A stretch of DNA of 64,000 nucleotides, from contig CM018686.1 in assembly GCA_009363875.1 (NCBI GenBank), positions 3,286,001 to 3,350,000 of the forward strand, written 5' to 3'. This DNA is from Mikania micrantha. Taxonomy: Eukaryota; Streptophyta; Magnoliopsida; Asterales; Asteraceae. Positions 35,636 to 46,598 of this stretch are shown one piece after another (the stretch's first letter is position 1; every line of letters begins with the position of its first letter). Below the pieces are notes generated by a model. That model was not told the origin of the DNA and ran no database searches. It saw nothing but the letters and a program-made list of their open reading frames with translations. The position numbers were made by a program, and so were the translations under genes.

Positions 35636-37174
35636 TCATAATGTTTCCCCTGATGGTAATAGAATTTGTACAAGCTTGTTTGAACAAACGATTTCGGCAC
35701 AATTAGAAGATAACCAATCCATGCCCACAACAATGTCAAAGCTTCCCAAGTTCATTGGGATCAAATTGATAGAAAATTCATGATCATTGAGTTTCAGTGT
35801 ACAATTTCGAATGATAGAATTGGCATGTATAAGTTTACCGTTTTCTATTTCTATGGTATTCGGGGGTTCTAGTACTTCTACTAATTTACCCAAATGAGGT
35901 ACAATTGACGTTGAGACAAAAGTCTTGTCAGCACCGGTATCAAATAAAACTGAAGCATAATGATCGTTAATAGTGAACGTACCTATGACAACCGTTTTTT
36001 CTTCGCGTGCTTCATGAGCATTCATAGAAAACACGCGTGCTGGTGCATTTTGACGTTGATTGTTGTTAGGAAGCCTGGGACATCTGTTCCTGAAATGACC
36101 AGTTGCTCCACATTCATAGCATGCTGGCCCAACTGATTTTGATGCGGCCATTGACGTAGCTGCATTGACTAGTTTTCCAGTAAACTGACACCTGTGTCCC
36201 AGATGACCATATCTCCCACACTTGGTACATTTCCAACACTGTCGACCAAGGGGATGATGATAACTGCAATTGTTACATAAAGGATGGGGTCCAATGTATG
36301 ATCTACTGGAGTTTGTTGTAGAATCTGCAACTAACGGTGCTTGATTTATAGAAGCAGATGGGGTTGCTGAAATTGCAAAGCTTTTATTTGTTCTCTGCTT
36401 CTTCTTAGATGGCTCTGTTAGCTTCTTTTCTTCCTTAACCACAGGAAGAACATCATCGATTCGGGTAAGTTGACCACCCTTCACAAATTCATTAGTAATA
36501 TCAGCAGCTAGATGTATTGCTGATTGCAGAGTTGCTGGTTTACTACCCATTACCATACTCCTGATAAGTAGTGGCAATTCCCCAATATACTTTTCGATTT
36601 GGCGGGATACAGGAGTAACCATGTGAGGCACCAGAATACTGAGCTCTGGAAATCGGTTAGTATAGGTGCGATTGTTTCCACCTACTTGAACTAGATTGTA
36701 TAATTCATCCTCCAAATTCTTCATCTCATGCTTGGGACAAAACTGTTTAACCAAAAGAGCTTTGAAATCAGCCCAAGACATGTTTAAGGAAGCTTCCCTA
36801 CCTCTACTTTTCTTTTCACCATTCCACCAGGTCAAAGCTCCCTGTTGGAACGTGCTTGCAGCCATTTTCACTTTTTGATCCTCTGGACAGTTAGTGTAGT
36901 CCAAAGTATCCTCAATAGATTCAAACCACTGAATGAGTCCAGTGGCACCTTCTACTCCAGAGAAAGTTTTGGGTCTAGCATCGTTGAATTGCTTAAAGGT
37001 AAAGCCTTTCGAATTCTCACCATTATTTTGAGTAGGACGATACTGAGAACCATTTGGAGAGTTTTGATAAGAGTTGTTTAGTTGAGTAACTAGAGTTGGT
37101 AAGACTTGCACCAATTGTTGAGTGATGACAGCTGCCAAACAGTCTGTCTCATCGTTGGGATTATCGTCGGCCAT
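35636..37174 (-). CDS. Element F Gag and aspartic protease
   Basis: A 512-codon frame from ATG at 37174 (MADDNPNDETDC); the frame is open 29 codons further, but this ATG is the first with a gag-like N-terminus and lies about 150 nt after the PBS. Gag domain: residues about 45-230, with GVEGATGLIQWFES and EKYIGELPLLIRSM. Zinc motifs: CNNCSYHH..CWKCTKCGRYGHLGHRC and CYECGATGHFRNRC. Protease: LFDTGADKTF near residue 410 and FDIVVGMDWLSSN toward the end. The frame stops before RT; whether pol was once fused is likely but the junction is degraded. Gag packages RNA; the protease matures the polyprotein. Confidence 0.88.
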   Translation of the reverse strand: MADDNPNDETDCLAAVITQQLVQVLPTLVTQLNNSYQNSPNGSQYRPTQNNGENSKGFTFKQFNDARPKTFSGVEGATGLIQWFESIEDTLDYTNCPEDQKVKMAASTFQQGALTWWNGEKKSRGREASLNMSWADFKALLVKQFCPKHEMKNLEDELYNLVQVGGNNRTYTNRFPELSILVPHMVTPVSRQIEKYIGELPLLIRSMVMGSKPATLQSAIHLAADITNEFVKGGQLTRIDDVLPVVKEEKKLTEPSKKKQRTNKSFAISATPSASINQAPLVADSTTNSSRSYIGPHPLCNNCSYHHPLGRQCWKCTKCGRYGHLGHRCQFTGKLVNAATSMAASKSVGPACYECGATGHFRNRCPRLPNNNQRQNAPARVFSMNAHEAREEKTVVIGTFTINDHYASVLFDTGADKTFVSTSIVPHLGKLVEVLEPPNTIEIENGKLIHANSIIRNCTLKLNDHEFSINLIPMNLGSFDIVVGMDWLSSNCAEIVCSNKLVQILLPSGETL

Positions 37175-37322
37175 TCTAAAGACAGAACAACAAACAATAG
37201 ATTTAGCATGATGTATAAAATAAGGATGAGGAGTTTCAGGTAAGAAATCACACAAACACATAAGGGACGCTTAAGTTGTAGTCTAGGTCATCCATTAGGG
37301 TTAAACTAATTCTCTACAACCT

Positions 37323-37336
37323 TGGCTCTGATACCA
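37323..37336 (-). promoter_or_regulatory. Primer binding site of element F
   Basis: TGGCTCTGATACCA on the plus strand is TGGTATCAGAGCCA on the coding strand, four bases from the LTR end. Confidence 0.92.
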
Positions 37337-37340
37337 CATC

Positions 37341-39440
37341 TGTCACAACCCACGCCGCGTGCGGAATCCACGACGCGTGACTATGTGTTCTTGTGCCAAT
37401 GTTGGAGAACAACCCATGATTACTATGTTTCATAAAGTTAAATTCATTTAACACGCATAACATACATATTATACAACAAGGTTATCGTAAGATATTTATA
37501 ATACAATACGTTGTTTAAGTTTTCTTTCTAGGTCACCACTAGTTCTGCTGCTGATCCTGACCTAGATTAATTTGCTGTCGTTCCCCATTACCTGAAACAT
37601 GTAGATAAAAGAGTCAACTACGAATAGTTGAGTGATAATCATAGGTTTTGTTTATGTAAAATGATTGTTCAAACATGGATTTTCATGATATAGTATCCAC
37701 AAGTGATCAAGTAGGTACTTTGAAATTGAATCCACCTGGGCATGTAATTCATCAATCCTACTGATAAATGCTAACGTTTAGCTACCCGCTAAACGCCGTG
37801 ATAATGCTAACGTCTTGCTACCCGCCAGACGCCGTGATAAATGCTAACGTCTAGCTACCCGCTAGAACGCCGTGATAATGATACTTGAGTTCCCGCATAT
37901 GATCATACCAGTACTACCAAGGGCTTGATAACAAGTTAATGATGTTCACATGAAGAATACCCCAAATAGCCTCCACATAACCAAAGTTCCCAAGTGATAC
38001 GCTTGTTCTTAATGATTTAATAAAAGATTTACTCAAAATAGATTTTCATGATTTTCCTTGTTGAAACCAATACATGATTTCACCGAAGTTGATAAATGTT
38101 TATCATCATCCCGATGATACTGATATATGATTTCACAAGATTTGATAAGTGTTTATCATGACGTTCCTCATGATAATAATATATGATTTCACGATGATTG
38201 ATAAAATATGTTTTGAAAATGCATCTACATGTTCCACCCCGAGTTTTAGTAGACATTTAAAACGATAAAAGAAGGGGACTATGATCTCACAGTTATATAC
38301 TGACGATGATGATCTCGATGTTCAGCTGATAGGAAATCCTATATGCTTCCTATAACAAATTTATGACTACTGAGTTAATCACAACATTTCCGGATTAATC
38401 AAATAGATGTTGGTTGTTGATTATTCACTCCATTCCTAGATGAATTTATGGCTTAGGAATTGTCAATCCTTGTTATTGATCATTTAGGTATCATGAAACA
38501 TGAGAATGTGATATTAAAATAGGTTTAATAACCATGCTCAATGTACTAATCTAACTGTTATCATAAACATCAGATCGTTATCCCGTTGATTAATAGTATG
38601 CTTATCATTAGTTTGAAACACTTGGATGAAACCTAGCATTTCAAGAAATGATCAAGACAATCATAATCATTGTTAAACTCAAATGGTTTAAACCATTTTA
38701 ATTATTGTGGTTTCATGAAAACCGGGCATTACAACGGCTCAAAACAAGAATTTACCCGTTAGAACGTCATGTTCTTTGTTTATAATCATTCCTAGCCATC
38801 ATCTAGGCAATAATCAACAACCATAACTATCTCACTACGTTCAAAACAAGCTATAACCAACCAAAATCAAGTTAGAAGGTTAAAAACGAACCATTATCTA
38901 TTCTGACGGATTTCTGCGGGTTAAACCACGATCAGAACTCATAGATACGATCCCTGATGCGATCCGCACGATTAGAAGGCTTAAAAATGGAGTTTGGATG
39001 ATGAAAATATGATTTGCAGGTGTTTTTGAGTGTAAAAAGTCGAAAAAAAACGAAATGGAAGCGTCTGGATGCGTTCTGATCTCTTAAACTCGTTATTCAT
39101 CCGCAATACACCTCGGGCGCATCGCCCCAACTGGGATGCTAGGTTGGGACGTACCGCGTGGATGCCAGTTCGCAGATATTTTGGTTTTCTTCGTTTCGCG
39201 ATTCCGGGAGCATACGAACTCCGTTTTACGCACGGTTTTCGCCTACGTTCACGATTTTTCGAGCTCTTTCCAATGGTTATAATTTCAAGACATGAAGAGT
39301 TAAAAATATATGATCTCTTATTTAACGCTATTTTCAACTCAGCGTATCTTGAAATCAGATTCTCCTTTCGAAATTTCGCTTACACTCATTCTCTTCATTT
39401 TCGAGTTATGATTCTAACCTGAAAATTTTGAATTGTCACA
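37341..39440 (-). mobile_element. Element F 5' LTR (full length)
   Basis: 2100 bp, TGTCACAACCC to GAATTGTCACA (plus strand). It contains three ~40-bp tandem repeats at about 37767-37878, the hairpin CAACTACGAATAGTTG at 37615-37630, acceptor TTTCAG/GTAATG ending at 37592, and donor GTGAGATCATAGTCCCC starting at 38290. A block with CGGGCGCATCGCCCC lies near 39114. Segment 38400-38950 is clearly related to 44410-44950 in LTR J. Confidence 0.93.
37592..38290 (-). other. Candidate leader intron in F's 5' LTR
   Basis: Donor CT/GTGAGATCATAGTCCCC (38290 downward). The acceptor side reads CAACTATTCGTAGTTGAC (UUCG-type loop), then CTCTTTTATCTACATG and TTTCAG/GTAATG ending at 37592. Splicing is inferred by comparison with A, E, J, K and L. 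Confidence 0.5.
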
Positions 39441-39445
39441 ATAAG

Positions 39446-40051
39446 GCATCACATATGTTTATACATAATAAAATCCTAACAAACATTCATGTGATACTTT
39501 TGCGTTGTATGATATGTATTTTGTTGTTTGAGATGATAAAGTGTTATTTGCAGCAGGTTAAAACTGGGTATTGGTTGTTTAAACATGTTAAAAACTGGAA
39601 AATTCAGAAAATAAATAACACTGAATTGTTTTTGTAGGGCTATAGCGACGACATGTCGTCGTTATACATAAAAGTTTGACTTTTTGACTTTGATCTATAG
39701 CGACGACATATAGTCGTTATAGCCCTATCTTTGACTTTTTTACCAATGTTTATAGCAACTATATGTCGTCGCTATATGTAATTTCGAAAAAAAATTCTTT
39801 TTTTTAATTAATGGACAATAATAAAAATAAATCAAAAAAGAAAATTTGTCAGACACCTATAGTGACGACTTATCGTCGATACTGCCTAACCTATAGGGAC
39901 GACTGTTTCAGCGATGACTTGTCTTGGCAATAGCGACTAATCAATAGCGACGGCCTAGTGGCGACATGTCGTCGCTATAAGCCATTGCGATGATTTTTCG
40001 GGGCTGTTGCGACGACTTTTGTCGTCGCTATAGGTGACTTTCGGTGTAGTG
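39446..40051 (+). mobile_element. CACTA element D, 3' end with subterminal repeats
   Basis: From about 39636 the motif CTATAGCGACGACATGTCGTC and its inverses repeat at least eight times. The end TTTCGGTGTAGTG (40039-40051) is the inverse of CACTACACCGAAA, a CACTA-type terminus. The orientation agrees with the transposase at 25.5-27.5 kb, so E (27530-31211) and F (31240-39440) are probably insertions within one CACTA element. Its 5' terminus is not in the window, and the transposase 3' half appears deleted. Confidence 0.82.
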
Positions 40052-40095
40052 AAGAGGCATAATTCTTGGACAACAACCACGGTAAAGAATATTTA

Positions 40096-40867
40096 GGTTG
40101 TGGCTAAATGTACCCCTCTTTTGAACTTGTCATACCCCCTCCCCTAAAATATTATATATAAATTTGTTAAAATCAACACTTCAACTACATAACACAACCA
40201 AAATGCACCAAATATTATTTTTACTTTAAAGTATACTGAACATATCCCCTCTTACTTGTCATACCCTATACAAAATATAAAATTAAATTAATCCAAAATC
40301 AGATTTAATTGTACGAACCCTAGTTCCTCTTTGTTCAAATTCGATTGAACTGAGGCCCGATTGTTGTTTCAAACATAGGGCTTTCATTCCTCGAACAAAA
40401 ACGAGTGTAATTGTATATGAAACACCTACCTTAGCTAACTAATTCATGTTCGTTGCTTGATGAACCGAAGTCGAACCGCCGGTTTCTTACATGCCTTTTT
40501 CTTAATTTGTTTGAGATTGTGAATAGCTTTAGTTTACGCAGAGAGTTTCGCAGAGGTTAAAGAATTATTTGGGTTCAATTAATTTTGAGTTTTATGCTCG
40601 TTTTAATAGACTTTGAGTTTGAGTTCGACTATGGTTATTTAGGCTTAGATTTCGTATTGATTTGATTTTTAAACGATGAATTGATGATGATAATGATTCC
40701 GTGATGTTTGAGTTTTGTAAAAACAGTCCCTCGTGTTTTTGTTTAAAGGTTTATGGATCTTTTTAGTTAACTAAAAACATAAGGTTTAATTGTATATATT
40801 TAAAAAACTTAAGGAGGGGGTACGACAAGTAAAAAAAATACAAAGGGGGGTATGTTTAGCATAACCC
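40096..40867. mobile_element. Element G: 772-bp terminal-inverted-repeat element
   Basis: Left end GGTTGTGGCTAAATGTACCCC and right end, inverted, GGGTTATGCTAAACATACCCC. Further in, CTTGTCATACCCCCTCC pairs with the inverse of GGAGGGGGTACGACAAG. AATATTTA flanks both sides (40088-40095, 40868-40875), an 8-bp duplication suggesting hAT-like or Mutator-like mobilisation. The interior has no transposase. Subterminal CCCCTC..CTTGTCATACC recurs near 40235. Confidence 0.8.
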
Positions 40868-40875
40868 AATATTTA

Positions 40876-41597
40876 TTGATAGCAAATTTGCGTGTAGAGA
40901 TGAAGAAGATGAGTTTCTGGTACATCAGTTGATCTAACACATTTGAATACTTTTGAGTTGCAGTGTTACACGTAGTTTTCAATACCACATAATAAAAATA
41001 AAATTTCTAGTGAGCGTCTTGCAATTAAACATGGTAAAAACTTAATTTGATAGGGCAAGTGATTATAACATTCCCCTCATAGTATTCATAAAAAAATAAC
41101 TGTAAAATTTATTGTTGATGAAAGGGCGTGTATATATAAGATTCTAGCAAATAAATATATAAATAATATAAATAAAATAAAAATGCAACTATATGATTGG
41201 ACCAATAAGAAACAGTTCTCTTTCTCTTTAAATATAGTAAAACCACCGTCCTTTTACTAATAGAAATTAAAGTTGTTTTTTTATATGTATATAATATATA
41301 ATTAAACCGAACGACGACTTTGAATTAGCCAGGTTGATGGATGCAGACGGTTTTTTTTATTATTTTTAAGAGTAAACTATCAAAATGATTCCTCTGTATA
41401 TATATAATTTGTTTGTTTTGTTTTTAAGTACCATTTGGTTCTTAGAATCCGGTTTCAGTACAAAAATTTGGTGCAACGTCAGGTTTAGTTATAAAAACAT
41501 TGTATTCAACAAAATTTTGGACGGGTTAGAAGAGTTCATAATATTAAACACAACATTTATTCACTTTTATACTTTAAATTGTAAATGCTCTTATCCT
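40876..41597. other. AT-rich sequence without recognised features
   Basis: Nothing codes convincingly. A 75-codon ORF at 41385-41612 overlaps the start of element H and has no recognised domain. Confidence 0.5.
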
Positions 41598-41606
41598 TTT
41601 ATTTAC

Positions 41607-42176
41607 GAGTAAATTACACAAATTGTCCTTTATGTTTTGTGCATTTTTCACCACTTGTCCCTTTCGTTTAAAATTGACTTAAATCATCCTTTATGTTTAT
41701 AAATGTTGCTCGCTTCGTCCTTTTGCGCTAGCCTCGTTAAAAATTACATTTAAATAGACATTCAATGCACATTAGGGTATTTTTTTGGTTTTTTTTAAGT
41801 TAGGACTACTTGCATTATTAATGGCTACGAGAATCATGGGGACGGAGAGACAAGCGAGTTAATTGATCTGGGTTTGACCATGAAAACTTCATTCTTGGGT
41901 TAATTGATCCACCATTGGGATTGAACCGTAAGATTTTTCTTTCCGATCAGTCGATTTGCAGGTTAATTGATCTGGGTTTGACCATGAAAACCTCATTCTT
42001 GGGAAAAAATTAACAGGGTTTGAACAAAAAGGACAAGTAGTGAAAAATGCTTAAAACATAAAGGACGATTTATGTAATTTACTCAAACATAAAGGATGAT
42101 TTAAGTCAATTTTAAACGAAAAGGATAAGTAGTGAAAAATGATCAAAACATAAAGGACGATTCGTGTAATTTACTC
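41607..42176. mobile_element. Element H: fold-back element with ~90-bp inverted ends
   Basis: GAGTAAATTACACAAATTG at 41607 and its inverse at 42176 begin inverted repeats of about 90 bp, including GTCCTTTATGTTTTG, CACTTGTCC and AAAATTGACTTAAATCATCC. TTTATTTA flanks both sides (41598-41605, 42177-42184). An extra copy of the outer repeat lies inside at about 42020-42085, and TTAATTGATCTGGGTTTGAC is duplicated at 41861 and 41963. No ORF. It is probably a non-autonomous Mutator-like element. Confidence 0.85.
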
Positions 42177-42233
42177 TTTATTTAATAATGTCAAGTTTAA
42201 ATAATTATTGTCTAGTTAGTAGTCACATATCAA

Positions 42234-42428
42234 CCAATGATCCTTAACTCAAGTGGTTGAGGGAAGGTAACATATGGCTTCAATATTAGGGATGTCACGA
42301 GTTCAAGTATTGGCATAGACAAAATAGGGATTTTATGCTTGGTTAGAGAGTTTTCCCTCACCTATGATGGGTTTCCTCCTATTGGGTCTATGATCTGTCA
42401 GTGATCTAAATTGCCGTTCAAAAAATAA
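42234..42428 (+). mobile_element. Element I: tRNA-derived SINE (~195 bp)
   Basis: Box A-like CTTAACTCAAGTGGTTGAGG at about 42243 and box B-like GAGTTCAAGT at about 42299 show a tRNA-type pol III promoter. The end is A-rich (TTCAAAAAATAA). A perfect 16-bp flanking repeat AGTAGTCACATATCAA (42218-42233, 42429-42444) is a LINE-style target duplication. No coding, as expected of a SINE. Confidence 0.85.
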
Positions 42429-42444
42429 AGTAGTCACATATCAA

Positions 42445-43273
42445 AAGGTTTACGTAGTCAAATTTAATAAGCAAAAACAATATATCGAAACTCAAAAGTT
42501 TAAAAACATACCGGATCAATTGAACTAGGATCAAAAGTACACTCAAAAGGATTGAAACCCGAGCATGACAGCGTGATGGTACAATTAAAATAAACATTAG
42601 AAGTTGCAGCAAATTAATTATAGAAATTTAAACATATATAGAGAACATTATTATGTTTCATATGTTACAATCTAACTATTCAAAAAAAGTAGTCACATAT
42701 CATTAGGGTCAAAATGATGGACGGTTGTCACCCAATAGATCTACTATTGTTATCATTGTCTCATAGAGTTAATGGTCATGGTAAATTAGACTTCAAATAG
42801 AATACACATAGAATCATAGTTTAACACATATAACATTTTATCATATACATAGACATAAAATTTAAATCCGCAACTTTTGTGAAATTGAGTTTAAAGTTGA
42901 ACTCGTACACATGTTGCACCCAAAATTTTGAAATGAAAAGGGCTACAAATACTCACATAGTATGTTTGATGAATGATTTCTTGATTGTTGTTTATATGAA
43001 GACTTACTCGGTTCCAATAACATAATGAGTTTCTTTTGAGTTTGAGAACTTGTCATTTTTTATGTAGTTATGTTGTTTTGTCAGGATTTTCATAAAATAA
43101 TTATCTCTTTAACTTATATTTTAGGTATTATTTTATAATGCCATGAAATCTCTAAGTGTTGGGTTTTTATAAAATTTCATCATTACAATGACGTACTTTA
43201 GAAAATCACCATTTTGCTTTGCAAGTTCAATACTCAATATTTATTTCAACATATATATATATATATGTTTATA
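42445..43273. other. AT-rich sequence next to the SINE
   Basis: No gene recognised. AAAGTAGTCACATATCA, the SINE target, occurs a third time at about 42685, so 42445-42684 may be another insertion at the same site or a duplication. An (AT)8 run lies at 43251-43266, immediately before LTR J. Confidence 0.5.
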
Positions 43274-45115
43274 TGTCACACCCCCACCTCTTGTCACCTG
43301 AGATGATGTCATTCGTCGTTCTGATAAGGTTGCGGAAGCATAGTGGTGATGTCTCAGAGATGATGTGTGACTTACTTGATCTGCTATCACAACACACAAA
43401 TTAACTTAAAGTAAATATATTACAAAAAATTAGTAATTACAACCAACATTACAATATATAAACTAAGTTTATTACCTTATTTAATTTATTTAATTACAAG
43501 TGATTGAAGTGCATCCTCACCTTTGGTCACTATCTCCTTACAAAATGTTTGAGTTTGAAAGATCAGCACAAAGCTGGTGAGATCGTAAAGTTCATATTCA
43601 AGAATATGATATGATACGTAAGTTCACAAAATGTTCAGTTCAAGATAACCATTGGACCCGTATCTAGTTCCTTTCGAACTACTCCGTTCTCGTTCTATAA
43701 AGATACTACCTGTCGGTAAAATATCTTAGTGCCTCATTGTCTTAATGTCTATCACCACATTAAGAAGTTCTAGAAACAGATAACAAACATTTACACCAAG
43801 GGGAGTTGCAAGCTCCCGACAAATGGGTTGTCAGCGGATAGTACTATCATTATTTTCTGTTCGGTCCCACATGGGTTCACTAGATACAGTTCAAGGAATG
43901 AGGACTTTTACATTCTGTGATAGAGTTCTGTTCTACAGGAAAAATCGCATGAAATCCACAAGTTCTCAACAAATCACATGTAATCATATAGATAACAATG
44001 ATACATATCATATGTTCAAGAAATGTTCCACGGTAATACGCTGATGTTTATAAAACATTAAAAAGAAAAAGGATTGTATGAAACTCACCTGACGTCAGAA
44101 GAGTGGTGAAATCACACGCAAATGATAATGTTAGCTAAATTCTGCATTAGTTTATGTTTAAGGAGTTATTTATGGTTTAACTTACTGATTAGATCTTTTT
44201 GAACGTTCAACGTCAAAGACATTGTCTTAAAATTCATCAAACTGGTATTAAGTTTTTAATTAATTATTTTAATGCCATATCATACAATGTATGACAATGT
44301 AGGAACCTATACTGATTCAGGTTTCCTAACAAACAGTTGATGACACATTTGATTAATCAGTATAATTTCAGTTTAACCAAGTAGTTAATGTTGTTGTTTA
44401 TGGTGCTGAAACAGTTTCTAGATAAATTTATGGCTTAGGAATGATCAATCCTTGTTATTAATTACCCACATATCATGAAATATCATAATGTGACATTGGA
44501 ATAGGTTTAATTACCATGTTTAACATACTAATCTTACTGTTACCATAAACATCAGATAATCATTTCAATAAGTATGTTAATGATTGTGATTAGTTTGAAA
44601 CATTTGGATTTAACCTTGCATTTCAAAGATTAATCAAACTAATCACCTACATCGTCACAATCAAATGGTTTAAACCATTATAACCATTGTTATGATTTCA
44701 TGAAAACCGGACATTACAACGGATCAAGACAAGGATTTACCCATTAAAAACATCAAGTTCTTTAGTTATAATCAATCCTAGCCGTTATCTAGGCAATAAT
44801 CAACAACCCTAACTATACCATTACGTTCAAAAACAAGATCTAATCAACCATTATCAAACTAGAAGGTTAAAACGAACCGTTACCAAACCAGACGGATTTC
44901 TGAGTGTAGAACAACGATCAAGACTTGCATGTACGTTCCCTGGCTTCAAATATACGATCTGAGGGTCTTAAGAATGATTTTTGATGATGAAAGTTGAGTT
45001 TTGTTCATCTGGAAGCGAAGAATATTCAAGAAGAAGAAAAATTTTGAATTTTCCAATGCAATCCAACATTTTGATGTGATCCACCAAACCGACCCACGCC
45101 AGGCCTACCGCCCCG
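43274..45115 (-). mobile_element. Element J: part of a Ty3 LTR, host of element K
   Basis: Starts TGTCACACCCCCACC (plus strand) and is cut at 45115 by K. Segment 44410-44950 is related to 38400-38950 in F's LTR. Minus-strand donor AG/GTGAGTTTCATACAATCC begins at 44088. Hairpin CAGCACAAAGCTG (plus strand) is at 43564-43576, and acceptor TTGTAAG/GAG ends at 43537. GGTGAGGATGCAC downstream matches A's leader. The remainder lies past the window end, behind K, so solo versus complete is undecided. Confidence 0.75.
43537..44088 (-). other. Candidate leader intron in J
   Basis: Donor AG/GTGAGTTTCATACAATCC from 44088 downward; hairpin CAGCTTTGTGCTG running into CTGATC, then TTTTGTAAG/GAG. The acceptor is weaker than in F or L. 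Inferred by comparison. Confidence 0.4.
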
Positions 45116-45347
45116 TGTCACACCCCGACCGGTGGCGGAATATGTCGAGGCATGATATGTGAAATATTGTTTCAAAAGCTCATGATATAAATTCAAAGTT
45201 TCATAACTTAAATTACTAAAAGTTCAAAGTCTAACACAAACATTACATTACAACATCAAGGTCAAATACAAAATTTAAAACATAAATAACTTGATAAACT
45301 ATCTAGGTCCATTCTTCCTAGATTTGCAATATAGTCTTTCACTTAAC

Positions 45348-45746
45348 CTGTCACACATGTAAAGTAAATGTCAACTAATTGAATAGTTGGTGAGTAGTCA
45401 TATTTTTGATAACATAAGTATAAAAGTATGCAAACTTAAATAGCATTGAGTTTGAATATCATATAGTGAATGAAACAAGCATGTGTAAATGGTGTACCGC
45501 CCCTTTTTAACACTAAAAGCGAAGAGAGTGCGACTCTCTTAGGAACTAAGTACTAGAATACGTGCAAAAATGCATAAGAATAAAATGTGTATATAAATAC
45601 AAGTCCAACACTTAACAATAATTCAACAACAAAGTATTTCATAGTTTGCATAAGTTTCAAGAAGAGTACATAGTTTAAGCATTTGAAATAGAACATGTGT
45701 GACACCCCAAAATAATTTAAAACTAAAAGGGGATATGAAAACTCAC
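45348..45746 (-). other. Candidate leader intron in K
   Basis: Donor AA/GTGAGTTTTCATATCCCC from 45746 downward. Hairpin CAACTATTCAATTAGTTG runs into TTGAC, then ACATG and GTGACAG/GTTAAG ending at 45348. Inferred. Confidence 0.5.
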
Positions 45747-46530
45747 TTGTTTGCTAATAATTCCAAAGAAAATACAACTTAAGCAAGTTGTGTAGTAGCA
45801 AACTCTTATCAACCTGTTTTGAATAAGCATATAAGAATATTTCTCCAAGTCGCTAAGTATAAGTCTAGACTTTTATAAAGTTATACAATAATTAGGATAT
45901 TTATAAGTTTAATAAATACATTTTAAAATTAAAACAAAGTATTCAATATTTAATAACTTAAAATTTTAAGTTAAATACCTTATAACATAAACTTATAAAA
46001 AAAATTTCTTTAGAATATAAATAAAGTTATATAATGCCTTCATGAATTATTTTAACAATAATATTTATTAAAATAAACCAAAGTTTAAGTTTTATAAAAA
46101 TAAAGTGTTAAAATTATTTTAATATAAACAGAAAGTTTATAAATATATATATTTTTTTAAACCTCTTTATACATTAATATGATTTTATAAATTAAAATAA
46201 GGATTTTTAAACACATATTAATATTTAAAGACATCGAAATTATTAAAAAAATATATTCCTTAATCATTTTCAAAATATGTTGAAGGCATAAAATTAATTT
46301 TAGAATTTTCTAAATATTTTAACATGATTTTTATGATTATTATAACACTTATAACAACATAATAAGGAAATAATAATAGAAATAATATTCTGAAATTAAT
46401 AAAAAAAAATTAACAGAATATTTTAACATTCTTAAAAATGTTTTATAGAATTTATTTAAAATTTTCGGCATTTTTAAACCTTTAAAAATAAAAGAAAAAT
46501 GGCATTTTTATTGAAAAAAACGGATTTGGG

Positions 46531-46598
46531 CGGCCCAAGACTCAAACCCGGGTCTCCTTCACTAAACCCGAGTGTCTAAACCGCTCTACTGGGTTGAG
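46531..46598 (-). other. tRNA-like segment inside K's LTR
   Basis: On the minus strand CAACCCAGTAGAGCGG resembles a pol III box A, and about 35 bases later ACCCGGGTTTGAGTCTTG resembles box B. It may be a SINE remnant captured by the LTR or an old tRNA pseudogene. The acceptor stem does not close, so it is not a functional tRNA. Confidence 0.4.

Larger units (their letters stand above)
31240..39440 (-). mobile_element. Element F: Ty3/Gypsy chromovirus (Tekay-like)
   Basis: A complete minus-strand element: 5' LTR 37341-39440, PBS 37323-37336, gag-protease 35636-37174, pol 32684-35545, purine tract 32621-32630, 3' LTR 31240-32620. Flanks ATAAA (31235-31239) and ATAAG (39441-39445) agree at 4 of 5 bases, a probable duplication. 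Integrase after RT and a C-terminal chromodomain-like segment place it in the plant chromoviruses. Pol has frameshifts and a stop, so it is not autonomous. It sits in CACTA element D. Confidence 0.92.

Noticed and set aside
43823..44044. 73-codon ORF in LTR J
   Set aside because: Antisense to the LTR, no domain, inside the candidate leader intron.
46531..46598. Functional tRNA gene
   Set aside because: Boxes A and B are present, but the ends do not form an acceptor stem; kept only as a tRNA-like segment.
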